The notes beneath the pieces were generated by a model that had not been told where the DNA came from, ran no database searches, and worked only from the letters and a program-made list of their open reading frames with translations. This document shows positions 1-6,180 of a DNA stretch of 9,055 nt, in pieces. Source of the stretch: JAJPHT01 sp035687045. GTDB taxonomy: Archaea > Thermoplasmatota > SW-10-69-26 > JACQPN01 > JAJPHT01. Position 1 is the stretch's first letter, and each line of letters opens with the position of its first letter. The position numbers and the translations under genes were made by a program. Location of the stretch: assembly GCA_035687045.1 (NCBI GenBank), contig DASRYU010000103.1, positions 1 through 9,055 on the forward strand. Direction: 5' to 3'.

Positions 1-62
1 ACCTGGATGGGCCGACCCTTCTCCGCGCCCGGCGGCGCGGAGAAGGGTCGGCCCATCCAGGT
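1..62. repeat. Perfect 29-bp inverted repeat with 4-nt loop at the window edge (probable fold-back artefact)
   Basis: Bases 1-29 are the exact reverse complement of bases 34-62, separated only by the loop at 30-33. The right arm reads naturally as ftsY coding sequence and continues into conserved FtsY residues, so the left arm is probably an inverted copy joined during library preparation, amplification or assembly at a contig end. A genuine hairpin in a coding region at precisely the first base of the window is much less likely. The ATG at position 7 is just the complement of real coding sequence and should not be used as a start. Confidence 0.85.
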
Positions 63-903
63 CGAGCACATCGACGACCTGCTGTGGGACCTGGAGCTCT
101 CGCTTCTCGAGTCGGACGTCGCGCTCCCCGTGGTGGAGGAGATCAAGGAGTCGCTCAAGCGCAAGCTGCCCGAGATCCGCGTGAGCGGTCCGGAGGAGGT
201 GCCCGCCGCCGTGGAGAACGCGCTGCGCGAGTCGCTCCTCGACGCGCTCTCCGTCAAGCCCATCGACTTCGACACGTGGGTCCTCGAGAAGACGCTCGAG
301 AAGAAGCCCGTCGTCATCATGTTCGTCGGCGTCAACGGCACCGGCAAGACGACCTCGATCGGCCGCATCGCGTACCGCCTCAAGGAGAGCGGCTACACGT
401 GCGTGATGGCCGCCGGCGACACGTTCCGCGCCGGTGCCATCCAGCAGCTCGAGAAGCACGCGGAGAAGGTCGGCGTGTCGTTCATCAAGACGAACGCGGG
501 CGGCGACCCCGCCGCGGTCGCGTTCGACGCCATCGAGCACGCGAAGGGGCGCATGAAGGACGTCGTCCTGCTCGACACCGCGGGCCGCATGCAGACGAAC
601 ACGAACCTCATGGACGAGATGAAGAAGATCAAGCGCGTCGCGAAGCCCGACCTCATCGTGTTCGTGGGCGACTCGCTCGCCGGGAACGACGCGGTCGAGC
701 AGGCCGTGCACTTCGACAAGGCCGTCGGCATCGACGCGGTCATCCTCACGAAGGTCGACACGGACGCCAAGGGCGGCGCCGCGCTCTCCATCGCCAAGGC
801 CGTCGGCAAGCCCATCCTCTTCCTCGGCGTCGGGCAGGAGTACGCCGACATCGTCCCCTACGACCCGAAGTGGATGGTCGACAGGATCTTCGAAGCGGCG
901 TAG
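34..903 (+). CDS. ftsY: Signal recognition particle receptor FtsY, 5'-truncated
   Basis: FtsY is the membrane-associated SRP GTPase that docks SRP-ribosome complexes and hands nascent proteins to the Sec translocon. The N-domain helices are partly present (LLWDLELSLLESDVALPV near 82-135). The G domain has all expected motifs: P-loop GVNGTGKTT (328-354), DTFRAG (418-435), DTAGR (574-588), TKVD (748-759) and the closing GVGQEYADI (826-852). DTFRAGAIQQL fits FtsY rather than Ffh, and there is no methionine-rich M domain. The gene ends with TAG at 901-903. The start is missing: bases 1-33 belong to a fold-back palindrome, so the apparent ATG at 7 is spurious, and the first N-domain helix plus any acidic A domain lie outside the window. 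It is convergent with the small gene at 1005-1304. Identity is very secure from the motifs; only the 5' end is uncertain. Confidence 0.96.
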   Translation, partial: GAEKGRPIQVEHIDDLLWDLELSLLESDVALPVVEEIKESLKRKLPEIRVSGPEEVPAAVENALRESLLDALSVKPIDFDTWVLEKTLEKKPVVIMFVGVNGTGKTTSIGRIAYRLKESGYTCVMAAGDTFRAGAIQQLEKHAEKVGVSFIKTNAGGDPAAVAFDAIEHAKGRMKDVVLLDTAGRMQTNTNLMDEMKKIKRVAKPDLIVFVGDSLAGNDAVEQAVHFDKAVGIDAVILTKVDTDAKGGAALSIAKAVGKPILFLGVGQEYADIVPYDPKWMVDRIFEAA

Positions 904-994
904 CGCGCCGCAGCGCGCCGAGCCGCTGAGAAGATGGCCGACGTGACGCCGCGTGAGGCGGTGCGGCGAGCATCTTCGAAGCGGCGTAGCGCGC
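886..994 (+). repeat. 23-bp direct repeat of the ftsY 3' end
   Basis: The 23 bases 886-908, which cover the last ftsY codons and its stop, recur exactly at 972-994, 86 bp downstream. The second copy is preceded by an in-frame stretch that could again read S-I-F-E-A-A-stop, as in the FtsY tail R-I-F-E-A-A. This looks like a local tandem duplication whose middle has diverged, or an 86-bp insertion that duplicated its target. Confidence 0.7.
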
Positions 995-1010
995 GCGAGC
1001 GTGCTCAGCG
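924..1010. other. Nested inverted repeats between convergent genes (possible terminator or structured RNA)
   Basis: Arms at 930-936 and 971-977 pair over 7 bp. Inside them, short GC arms (GCCG with CGGC, then CGCC with GGCG) allow further pairing around a GCGTGA loop. An outer 7-bp pair, 924-930 with 1004-1010, encloses the structure and reaches the stop codon of the minus-strand gene. The position between convergent genes suggests transcript-end structure, but there is no T-run, and chance pairing is easy at this GC content. Confidence 0.3.
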
Positions 1011-1304
1011 CGAGACCGCCGCGTCGACGGCGCGGTCGCGCGCGCCTTCGCGCTCGCGCATCTGGCGTCCGCGCCGGAAGGAGAGGAGGAGCTCGAAGGC
1101 GGGAGGGTCGCCGGCGAGGCGCCACTCGGAGCCCAGAAAGTCCCAGTCGTCCGCGTAGCGCCGGACCATCTCGACCACGCGCTCCACCTCGACGGCGGGG
1201 ATGAGCCCGATGGGGCCTTCCTCGCGTCCGTCGCCGAGCGCGTCGACGTCGTCCGGGTGGTTCGTCACGTGGAGGAGGACGCGGATGCTGCTCGGGTCGG
1301 CCAT
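1005..1304 (-). CDS. Small hypothetical protein, 99 aa
   Basis: I do not recognise the family. The reading frame from the ATG at 1304 has the strong C/G third-position bias of the neighbouring genes and a balanced, acidic composition with patterned hydrophobic stretches: an early VLLHVTNHPDD segment, a helix-like VERVVEMVRRYADDW segment around the middle, then FELLLSFRRGR and a charged Arg/Glu-rich tail. There are no cysteines, signal peptide or membrane segment, so it is probably cytosolic. The frame stays open upstream to 1403 (GTG), but that extension is Arg/Pro/Cys-rich and looks like non-coding GC-rich sequence, so I chose 1304. The gene faces ftsY tail to tail and diverges from the hydrolase at 1436. 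No clear AT-rich box lies at the usual distance from 1304. Confidence 0.6.
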   Translation of the reverse strand: MADPSSIRVLLHVTNHPDDVDALGDGREEGPIGLIPAVEVERVVEMVRRYADDWDFLGSEWRLAGDPPAFELLLSFRRGRQMREREGARDRAVDAAVSR

Positions 1305-1406
1305 GCGGGGCGGGCAATGGCCCGTGGCGGAAGAGCGTTTCCGGCCGCGCCCGCGCGTCCGAGGCGGGCACCGGCGCGGGACGCCTCGCCTGTTGCACCA
1401 CACGCG

Positions 1407-1414
1407 CTTTTCTA
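1407..1414 (+). promoter_or_regulatory. Weak TATA-like box of the glycoside hydrolase gene
   Basis: CTTTTCTA is the only AT-rich stretch in the 131-bp divergent spacer 1305-1435 and ends 22 nt before the ATG at 1436. It is slightly closer to the start than the other boxes in the window. It might also serve the divergent small gene, though that would imply a long leader. Confidence 0.4.
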
Positions 1415-1426
1415 CAAGCTGCCCGC

Positions 1427-1431
1427 GGAGG
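1427..1431 (+). promoter_or_regulatory. Shine-Dalgarno-like GGAGG
   Basis: GGAGG lies 4 nt before the ATG at 1436 and supports that start. The spacing is short, so it may be of limited effect, or the transcript may begin at or close to the ATG. Confidence 0.35.
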
Positions 1432-1435
1432 CGCC

Positions 1436-3694
1436 ATGCGTCTCCCGCCGCTCCTCGTCGTCGCCCTCCTCGCCACGACGCTCGTCCCCACGGGCGCCGC
1501 CGCCGGATTCGACGCGTCGTTCACGCCGCGCAACGGCGGCGAGTGGTGGATCCAGGTGAAGGTGACGGCGAACGCGGCGGTGCACGCCGTCGACGTGCGC
1601 ATCGACGGCGGCTCGTGGAGGCCGCTCGAGCTCAAGAGCTGGGGCGACTGGGCGAAGAGCTATCACGCGCCGGCGGGCAGCGTCGTCGAGTTCCGCGCGC
1701 GAAGCGGCACCGAGTACGACCACTCCGGGAAGTACCGCTGGCCCTCGGGGGAGCCCGTGACGGAGCCGTCGGCGCCGAGCGCGCCCACGTTCACGCACGG
1801 CGGCGGGAACGAGTGGTGGGTCGAGGTGAAGGTGGAGCCGAAGCCTGCCGCCGTGGAGGCCATGGACACCGGCGGCTCGTGGAAGGCGCTCGAGTTCAAG
1901 TCGTGGGGCGAGTGGGCCGGGAGCTTCCGCATCGAGCCGGGCCACCAGGTGAGGTTCCGCGCGCTCGCCGGCGGCGCGTGGACGGAGAGCTGCTGGTTCA
2001 CGCACCCGCAGGGCGCCGCCCAGTGCGGCGGCTCCACGCCCCCGCCCTCCTCCGGCTTCACGGCGACGTTCCAGCCCCGCAACGGCGGCGAATGGTGGAT
2101 CCAGGCGAAGGTCACCGCGAGCGAGCCTCTCCGCAGCGTCGAAGCCAGCATCAACGGCGGCCCCTGGAAGGCGCTCGAGCTCAAGAGCTGGGGCGACTGG
2201 GCGGCGAGCCATCATGCGCCCACGGGCAGCACCGTGAGCTTCCGCGCGACGGGCACGAGCGGCGCGACCGCGATGTCGGGCGTCTACGCGTGGCCCTCCG
2301 GCACGCTCCTTGGCGGCGGGGGCGGTGGCGGCGGCGCCGCCTCGATCACGGTGCGCGTCGACGCTGCCGCCCGCATCGCGCAGGTCGACCAGCGCCTCTA
2401 CGGGATGAACATCGCCGACTGGAACGCGGCCGACTACCACCCCACGCAGAACGCGACCTTCCTCGCGTACCTCAAGGCGCTCGAGCCCGGCGTGCTCCGC
2501 TGGCCCGCCGGCCACACGTCGCAGGAGTACTGCTGGGAGCGCGGGCCCTGCACGGGCAAGGAGACGCGCACGCTCACGAAGGCGCACGTCGAGAGCTACA
2601 TCCGCCTCGCGCGTGAAGTGGGTGCCGACCCCGCCATCGCGGTCAACATCAAGACCGGAACACCCGAGGCCGCGGCGGACCTCGTGCGCTACGTGAACGT
2701 CGAGCGCGGCCACAACGTGCGCTGGTGGATGCTGGGCAACGAGCCCGACCTTGGCGACGGCAAGACCTCCGGGCCGGAGGACTACGCCGCCAAGGCGGAC
2801 CGGTGGGCGGACGCGATGCAGGCCGTCGACCCCCACGTGCGGCTCGTCGGCGGCGAGCTCATGACGGGCGCGCACGTCGTCGGCTCGAACGGCCGCCGCG
2901 ACTGGATCAGCGTCATCGCCGAGCAGGCCGGGCACGAGTTCCGTGCCCTGAGCTGGCACTACTATCCGCTCGACAGCGCGCAGCCGAACCCGAACAGCAG
3001 CGCGTACCCGACGGTCGAGCACCTCTTCCAGGAGAACGCGAGCGACTGGCGCCCGGCGGGCATGTCGTTCGTCGAGCAGGCGATGCCGCACCTGCGCAGC
3101 GTGCGCGACAGGCACTCGCCCGGGAGCGAGATCTGGATCACCGAGATCGCCGAGGACTCCGGGCGCGGCGGCAAGGAGGGGATCGTCGACACGATGGCCG
3201 GCGCCCTCTGGACCGCCGACATCATGGGGCGGCTGGCCGCGCAGGACACGGACGTCGTCACCAAGTTCGTGTTCAAGAGCGGCTCGACGCACCGCTTCAA
3301 CCTCCTGGACAGCGAGCTGCGGCCGCGCCCGTCGTATTACGTGTACTGGCTCATGAGCCGCCACTTCGGCGACGACATCGTGCACACGACGAGCAGCGAC
3401 CGGACGAAGGTCGCCGCGCACGCGGCGCTCCGCGACGACGGCAAGCTCGTCATCCTCCTCGTCAACAAGGACACGAGCGCGCGCACCGTCGCGCTCGACC
3501 TGCGCGGCTACTCCGCCTCGAGCATGCGCGTGTACGACATCGTCGGCGACGGGTACTCCGACAAGACGGTGACCGTGAACGGGATGACGCTCACGCCGCA
3601 CACCGTCCAGCAGACGCCGCCCGCGAGCGCGCTCGCGTGGTCGAGCACGACGGAGGTGCCGGCGACGTCCGTGCGGATGATCGTCGCCGGGTGA
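1436..3694 (+). CDS. Secreted multidomain glycoside hydrolase, clan GH-A type, with three Trp-rich N-terminal repeats
   Basis: This 752-aa protein probably cleaves an extracellular polysaccharide. Residues 1-23 form a Sec signal peptide ending AAA. Three modules of about 75-80 aa follow (about 27-104, 117-191, 208-289), each with a WW pair, a GG-x-W turn, a K-S-W-G-(D/E)-W motif and a closing FRA strand. They resemble an Ig-like or carbohydrate-binding fold, but I cannot name a family. A run of eight glycines (293-300) links to the catalytic domain (about 304-655). There LGNEPD places the likely acid/base at E436, SWHYYP (506-511) marks a later barrel strand, and WITE places the likely nucleophile at E570. 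This pattern is typical of retaining (alpha/beta)8 clan GH-A enzymes, nearest in feel to GH44 or GH51. A beta-sandwich-like tail ends the protein. Cysteine pairs C186/C197 and C366/C372 fit an extracellular protein. The catalytic family and substrate are unproven. Confidence 0.88.
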   Translation: MRLPPLLVVALLATTLVPTGAAAGFDASFTPRNGGEWWIQVKVTANAAVHAVDVRIDGGSWRPLELKSWGDWAKSYHAPAGSVVEFRARSGTEYDHSGKYRWPSGEPVTEPSAPSAPTFTHGGGNEWWVEVKVEPKPAAVEAMDTGGSWKALEFKSWGEWAGSFRIEPGHQVRFRALAGGAWTESCWFTHPQGAAQCGGSTPPPSSGFTATFQPRNGGEWWIQAKVTASEPLRSVEASINGGPWKALELKSWGDWAASHHAPTGSTVSFRATGTSGATAMSGVYAWPSGTLLGGGGGGGGAASITVRVDAAARIAQVDQRLYGMNIADWNAADYHPTQNATFLAYLKALEPGVLRWPAGHTSQEYCWERGPCTGKETRTLTKAHVESYIRLAREVGADPAIAVNIKTGTPEAAADLVRYVNVERGHNVRWWMLGNEPDLGDGKTSGPEDYAAKADRWADAMQAVDPHVRLVGGELMTGAHVVGSNGRRDWISVIAEQAGHEFRALSWHYYPLDSAQPNPNSSAYPTVEHLFQENASDWRPAGMSFVEQAMPHLRSVRDRHSPGSEIWITEIAEDSGRGGKEGIVDTMAGALWTADIMGRLAAQDTDVVTKFVFKSGSTHRFNLLDSELRPRPSYYVYWLMSRHFGDDIVHTTSSDRTKVAAHAALRDDGKLVILLVNKDTSARTVALDLRGYSASSMRVYDIVGDGYSDKTVTVNGMTLTPHTVQQTPPASALAWSSTTEVPATSVRMIVAG
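1514..2304 (+). repeat. Three tandem Trp-rich modules within the glycoside hydrolase
   Basis: Five tryptophans recur at matching places in each module: W37, W38, W61, W69, W72; W127, W128, W149, W157, W160; W220, W221, W244, W252, W255. Modules 1 and 3 are the closest pair and share an identical 32-base stretch (1623-1654 and 2172-2203). Module 2 is shorter in its middle and carries its own cysteine pair. Confidence 0.85.
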
Positions 3695-3714
3695 CGCCGG
3701 CCGCCTCGCCGGCG
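3695..3714. terminator. GC hairpin between convergent genes
   Basis: CGCCGGC (3695-3701) pairs perfectly with GCCGGCG (3708-3714) around a 6-nt loop, right after the hydrolase stop and 5 bp before the end of the minus-strand gene. It could act on both strands. There is no T-tract, which is what archaeal termination usually needs, so the assignment is tentative. Confidence 0.3.
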
Positions 3715-3719
3715 TTGCC

Positions 3720-4505
3720 TCAAGCCGCCGTGAGCTTGTAGCACATCGAGCGGAGCTCGAACGTGCCCGTCGGTGCGACGGTGTTCCCCCCACCATGGTA
3801 GATGGAGAAGCGCAGCCGGTCCGCCTGGTCCGCTTCGCGCTCCAGGGCGCTGCTCGTGAAGGAGCCCTTCTCGACGGCGTTGGGGTACTGGCTGCCGAGA
3901 AGGGTCTGCAGGCCGGACGTGACGGGCGCGAACCCGGTGCGCTCGAAGATGGCCGTGCGCCCGATGGTGAGGCCGGCGCCGCTCACGAAGCGGACGGCGG
4001 TCAGGTTGCAGTGGTCGAACTCGGACGTGCTGAGCGTGAGGCCGAGCAGGTTCCTGAACTCCGTCACGTTGTCGTACGTCGTGTTGCCGTACGGCAGGAC
4101 GATGACGGAACGCGACGCGTGCACGAGCTTGAGCACCGGCTCCGGGTCCTCCCGGATGTCGAAGCTGCCGTTCATGACGAGCGGCGCGGAGGGCCAGCCG
4201 GTGATCCGCGTCTCGTCCTGCACGATGGCGACGTCGACCGACAATGCCTCCGGCGGCCACACGACGTCCGTGCTGATCTCCACGGGCACCGTCGGCATCT
4301 CGACGCGCAGCGCGTCGGCCGGCCATTCGAACCGGCTCGCGACCTCGAGCGGCGTGCCGTTGGCCGTGCTGGCGGTGACGTTGAGCTCGTGCGGCCAGCG
4401 CTCGATCGCCATCGGCGCCGCCGCGTCGCCCCCTTCCAGGAGGCCGGCGATGCCGGGAGAGACGATCGCGAGCGCGGTCAGAGCGGCGAAGGTGTGGGGG
4501 CGCAA
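3720..4505 (-). CDS. Uncharacterised exported protein rich in N-glycosylation sequons
   Basis: I do not recognise this 261-aa protein. From the proposed TTG start, residues 5-22 are hydrophobic (AALTALAIVSPGIAGLL) and look like a signal peptide or membrane anchor after a short R-P-H N-terminus. The rest is soluble, beta-rich in appearance, with two cysteines (C166, C255) that could form a disulphide. Six of nine asparagines sit in N-x-S/T sequons (N42, N49, N112, N141, N146, N167), which suggests a glycosylated surface protein. The frame is open far upstream but there it only shadows the lipoprotein gene. The TTG at 4505 is chosen because it keeps the hydrophobic segment and lies 25 nt after a TATA-like box. 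The first in-frame ATG (residue 32) would remove that segment. It lies 77 bp downstream of the LVIVD lipoprotein gene on the same strand, so the two may be functionally linked. Confidence 0.72.
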   Translation of the reverse strand: MRPHTFAALTALAIVSPGIAGLLEGGDAAAPMAIERWPHELNVTASTANGTPLEVASRFEWPADALRVEMPTVPVEISTDVVWPPEALSVDVAIVQDETRITGWPSAPLVMNGSFDIREDPEPVLKLVHASRSVIVLPYGNTTYDNVTEFRNLLGLTLSTSEFDHCNLTAVRFVSGAGLTIGRTAIFERTGFAPVTSGLQTLLGSQYPNAVEKGSFTSSALEREADQADRLRFSIYHGGGNTVAPTGTFELRSMCYKLTAA

Positions 4506-4529
4506 GGCGCGCCAGAGCCCGGGAGGCGG

Positions 4530-4537
4530 TAGATAAC
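4530..4537 (-). promoter_or_regulatory. TATA-like box of the exported sequon-rich protein
   Basis: Reading on the minus strand the box is GTTATCTA, the most AT-rich stretch in the 77-bp spacer. Its last base is 25 nt before the TTG at 4505, consistent with leaderless transcription, and it supports that start choice. Confidence 0.55.
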
Positions 4538-4582
4538 GTGTCAGTGCTCTCCGCCGCGGTGACAGGTCCGCGCCGGCCGCGC

Positions 4583-6004
4583 TCACTCCCGCCGCGCCGT
4601 CGGGTCCATCTCCAGCACGTACAGCCCGCTCCCGCGCTCCGTCACGAGCAGGTGGCCGCGGTGCCACTTCGCTTCGTAGACGTTGGGGAAGTACGGCTCG
4701 GGGAAGTTGGGCGTCTTGCGCCACACCTCGGGGCCGTCGTAGGGGTGGTCCTCCTCGCCGTGCGGCTGGTAGTACGCGACGGCGTAGGGCGCCGTCGGGT
4801 CGCTGACGTTGAGGACCCAGACGCCCGCGTGGTAGTGCGCGAGCGCCAGGAGGTCCCCCTGGAAGTCGAAGTTGTGGGGGCTGAAGAGGAACGGCTTGTC
4901 GTTCTCGACGTCGCCGGGGAGGCGCCACCACCCGATCTGCCGGATGTCGCCCGGGTCCGTCACGTCGTGCGCGCGGAGGTAGCCGGGCTCGCCGGGGCTG
5001 ATGTCGATCTCGGGCCCGCTCCAGGCGATGATGCGGCCGTCGCGCGGCGTGGGGTCGGGGCGGAAGTAGTGATATCGCGCGCGGGTCGAGGGCTCGACTT
5101 GCGTGTCCACGCCCAGCAGCACGGGGAGCGTGGGGTCGCTGATGTCGACGGTGAACACGCCGCAGTCCCAGTGCGCGACGTAGAGGAGGAGCTGGCCCGT
5201 GAGCGGATGCTCCTCGACGTACTGGTCGTGCGGGAAGCACCCTTGGGAGGTCATCGCGACGAGGCCGCGCTCGTAGCGGAACGAGCCGACCGGCTGGAGC
5301 GTGCGCTTCCCGGCGACCTCGACGAACTCGGCGATCTTGATGTCGTTGCCCGGCGGCGGCGTGTACGTCTCGCCCGTGGGGAGCGCCTGCCGCGCGGGCT
5401 GCCCGTTGTAGACGAGGTACTGCCGCCCCTGCCATTCGTAGTACATCATCACGTGCGTGCCCTGGATCTCGACGGGGAAGAACGATTCGAAGCGCGGGTT
5501 CGCCTTGTCCCTGACGTCGACGATCTGGATCCCCGTGCCGGTGCCGCGCAGCGGGTCGGCGAGGATGTCCGCGGGCTCCGGGCGGCGCTGGAGGTTGAGG
5601 AAGACCCAGTTCCCGTCCCAGCTCGGGACCGCCTCCTGGCTCGCGCCGCCGGGCGTCGAGTACTGCGAGAGGAGCTTGGGCGCGCGCGGGTCGCTCACGT
5701 CGACCATCAGGAAGCCCGCGTACGCGCCGTCGGTCGCGATGTAGGCGATGTCGTCGACGATGCGCATGCCGGCGAACCCTTCGCGCCCCAGGTCGTGCGG
5801 GATGAGCGGGCTCCAGTTCACGAGGCGCAGCCCGAAGGACGACGTGTGGAGCGCCGGGTCCGTGTGGTCGTGGAGCTGCTCGATGGGCTCGCCGATGGCG
5901 GCAGCGAGCGCCTCCGGGTCCAGCGGGACGACCCCACCGGGCGCGGGCGCGCCGACGCAGCCGGCGAGGGCGAGGAGCGCGACGAGGAGGAGCCGGCGGA
6001 GCAT
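4583..6004 (-). CDS. LVIVD-repeat beta-propeller lipoprotein
   Basis: This 473-aa extracytoplasmic lipoprotein has a short signal, MLRRLLLVALLALAGC, whose LALAGC lipobox places the lipidated cysteine at residue 16, followed by an Ala/Pro/Gly tether. The body carries LVIVD-type repeats, each ending in D-V/I-S-D-P-like turns: GFLMVDVSDPRAP (98-110), GIQIVDVRDKANP (158-170), GVFTVDISDPTLP (282-294), GYLRAHDVTDPGD (341-353), GVWVLNVSDPTAP (394-406) and a last partial GLYVLEMDP (460-468). Such repeats form beta-propellers in secreted archaeal and bacterial proteins whose ligands are mostly unknown. Histidine-containing segments (GTHVM, AHWDCG, RYHYF, SPHNFDF, AHYHAG) recur near the repeats and might bind metal, which is inference. 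An in-frame ATG at 6028 is rejected because it overlaps the promoter box and spoils the signal peptide. The fold is confident; the function is not. Confidence 0.9.
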   Translation of the reverse strand: MLRRLLLVALLALAGCVGAPAPGGVVPLDPEALAAAIGEPIEQLHDHTDPALHTSSFGLRLVNWSPLIPHDLGREGFAGMRIVDDIAYIATDGAYAGFLMVDVSDPRAPKLLSQYSTPGGASQEAVPSWDGNWVFLNLQRRPEPADILADPLRGTGTGIQIVDVRDKANPRFESFFPVEIQGTHVMMYYEWQGRQYLVYNGQPARQALPTGETYTPPPGNDIKIAEFVEVAGKRTLQPVGSFRYERGLVAMTSQGCFPHDQYVEEHPLTGQLLLYVAHWDCGVFTVDISDPTLPVLLGVDTQVEPSTRARYHYFRPDPTPRDGRIIAWSGPEIDISPGEPGYLRAHDVTDPGDIRQIGWWRLPGDVENDKPFLFSPHNFDFQGDLLALAHYHAGVWVLNVSDPTAPYAVAYYQPHGEEDHPYDGPEVWRKTPNFPEPYFPNVYEAKWHRGHLLVTERGSGLYVLEMDPTARRE

Positions 6005-6028
6005 CGGCGCGGACCCGGCGGGATGCAT

Positions 6029-6036
6029 GATAATCC
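6029..6036 (-). promoter_or_regulatory. TATA-like box of the LVIVD lipoprotein gene
   Basis: GGATTATC on the minus strand ends 25 nt before the ATG at 6004, the same spacing as the box of the next gene downstream. It overlaps the alternative ATG at 6028 and so argues for the 6004 start and a leaderless transcript. Confidence 0.55.
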
Positions 6037-6148
6037 CTGCGGGCGCCCCGGTCCGGCTCCGCGCGCTCGCGCTCCTTCTCGCGCGCCTCGCGCCGAGGGC
6101 GCCGCGGCTCCGTTCGGCGGGCGTGACGCAGGCGGCTGACGCGCGCTA

Positions 6149-6156
6149 GCTTCAAG
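6149..6156 (+). promoter_or_regulatory. Promoter box (GCTTCAAG) of the PUA gene
   Basis: TTCAAG at 6151-6156 ends 25 nt before the GTG at 6181. The identical hexamer at the identical distance precedes the ThiI-like gene at 8300. The spacer 6005-6180 between the divergent lipoprotein and PUA genes is otherwise GC-rich, with nothing else I can name. Confidence 0.5.
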
Positions 6157-6180
6157 CGCGGCGCGCGACGTCCCGCCCGC

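Noticed and set aside
7..33. ATG at position 7 as the start of ftsY
   Set aside because: It lies in the left arm of the perfect palindrome and is the complement of genuine ftsY sequence; the encoded residues (RPFSAPG) are not FtsY-like.
2313..2340. Glycine-codon run as a possible slippage or phase-variation tract
   Set aside because: It encodes an ordinary Gly linker between domains and mixes GGC, GGG and GGT codons, so it is not a uniform repeat likely to slip.
1412..3796. Long antisense frame (about 790 codons) opposite the hydrolase gene
   Set aside because: It is Arg/Ala/Pro-rich low-complexity sequence caused by high GC, with no domain; the plus-strand frame has signal peptide, repeats and an active site.
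6005..6028. ATG at 6028 as the start of the LVIVD lipoprotein
   Set aside because: The extra residues MHPAGSAP weaken the signal peptide, and this ATG abuts or overlaps the TATA-like box that is spaced 25 nt from the ATG at 6004.
4538..6139. Plus-strand frame of 533 codons opposite the LVIVD lipoprotein
   Set aside because: It is a composition-driven shadow rich in Val, Arg and Glu repeats, while the minus strand encodes clear LVIVD repeats and a lipobox.
4506..6155. Upstream extension of the sequon-rich protein frame through the lipoprotein region
   Set aside because: It is an Arg/Pro-rich shadow of the LVIVD lipoprotein in another frame; coding character starts only near the hydrophobic segment at 4505.
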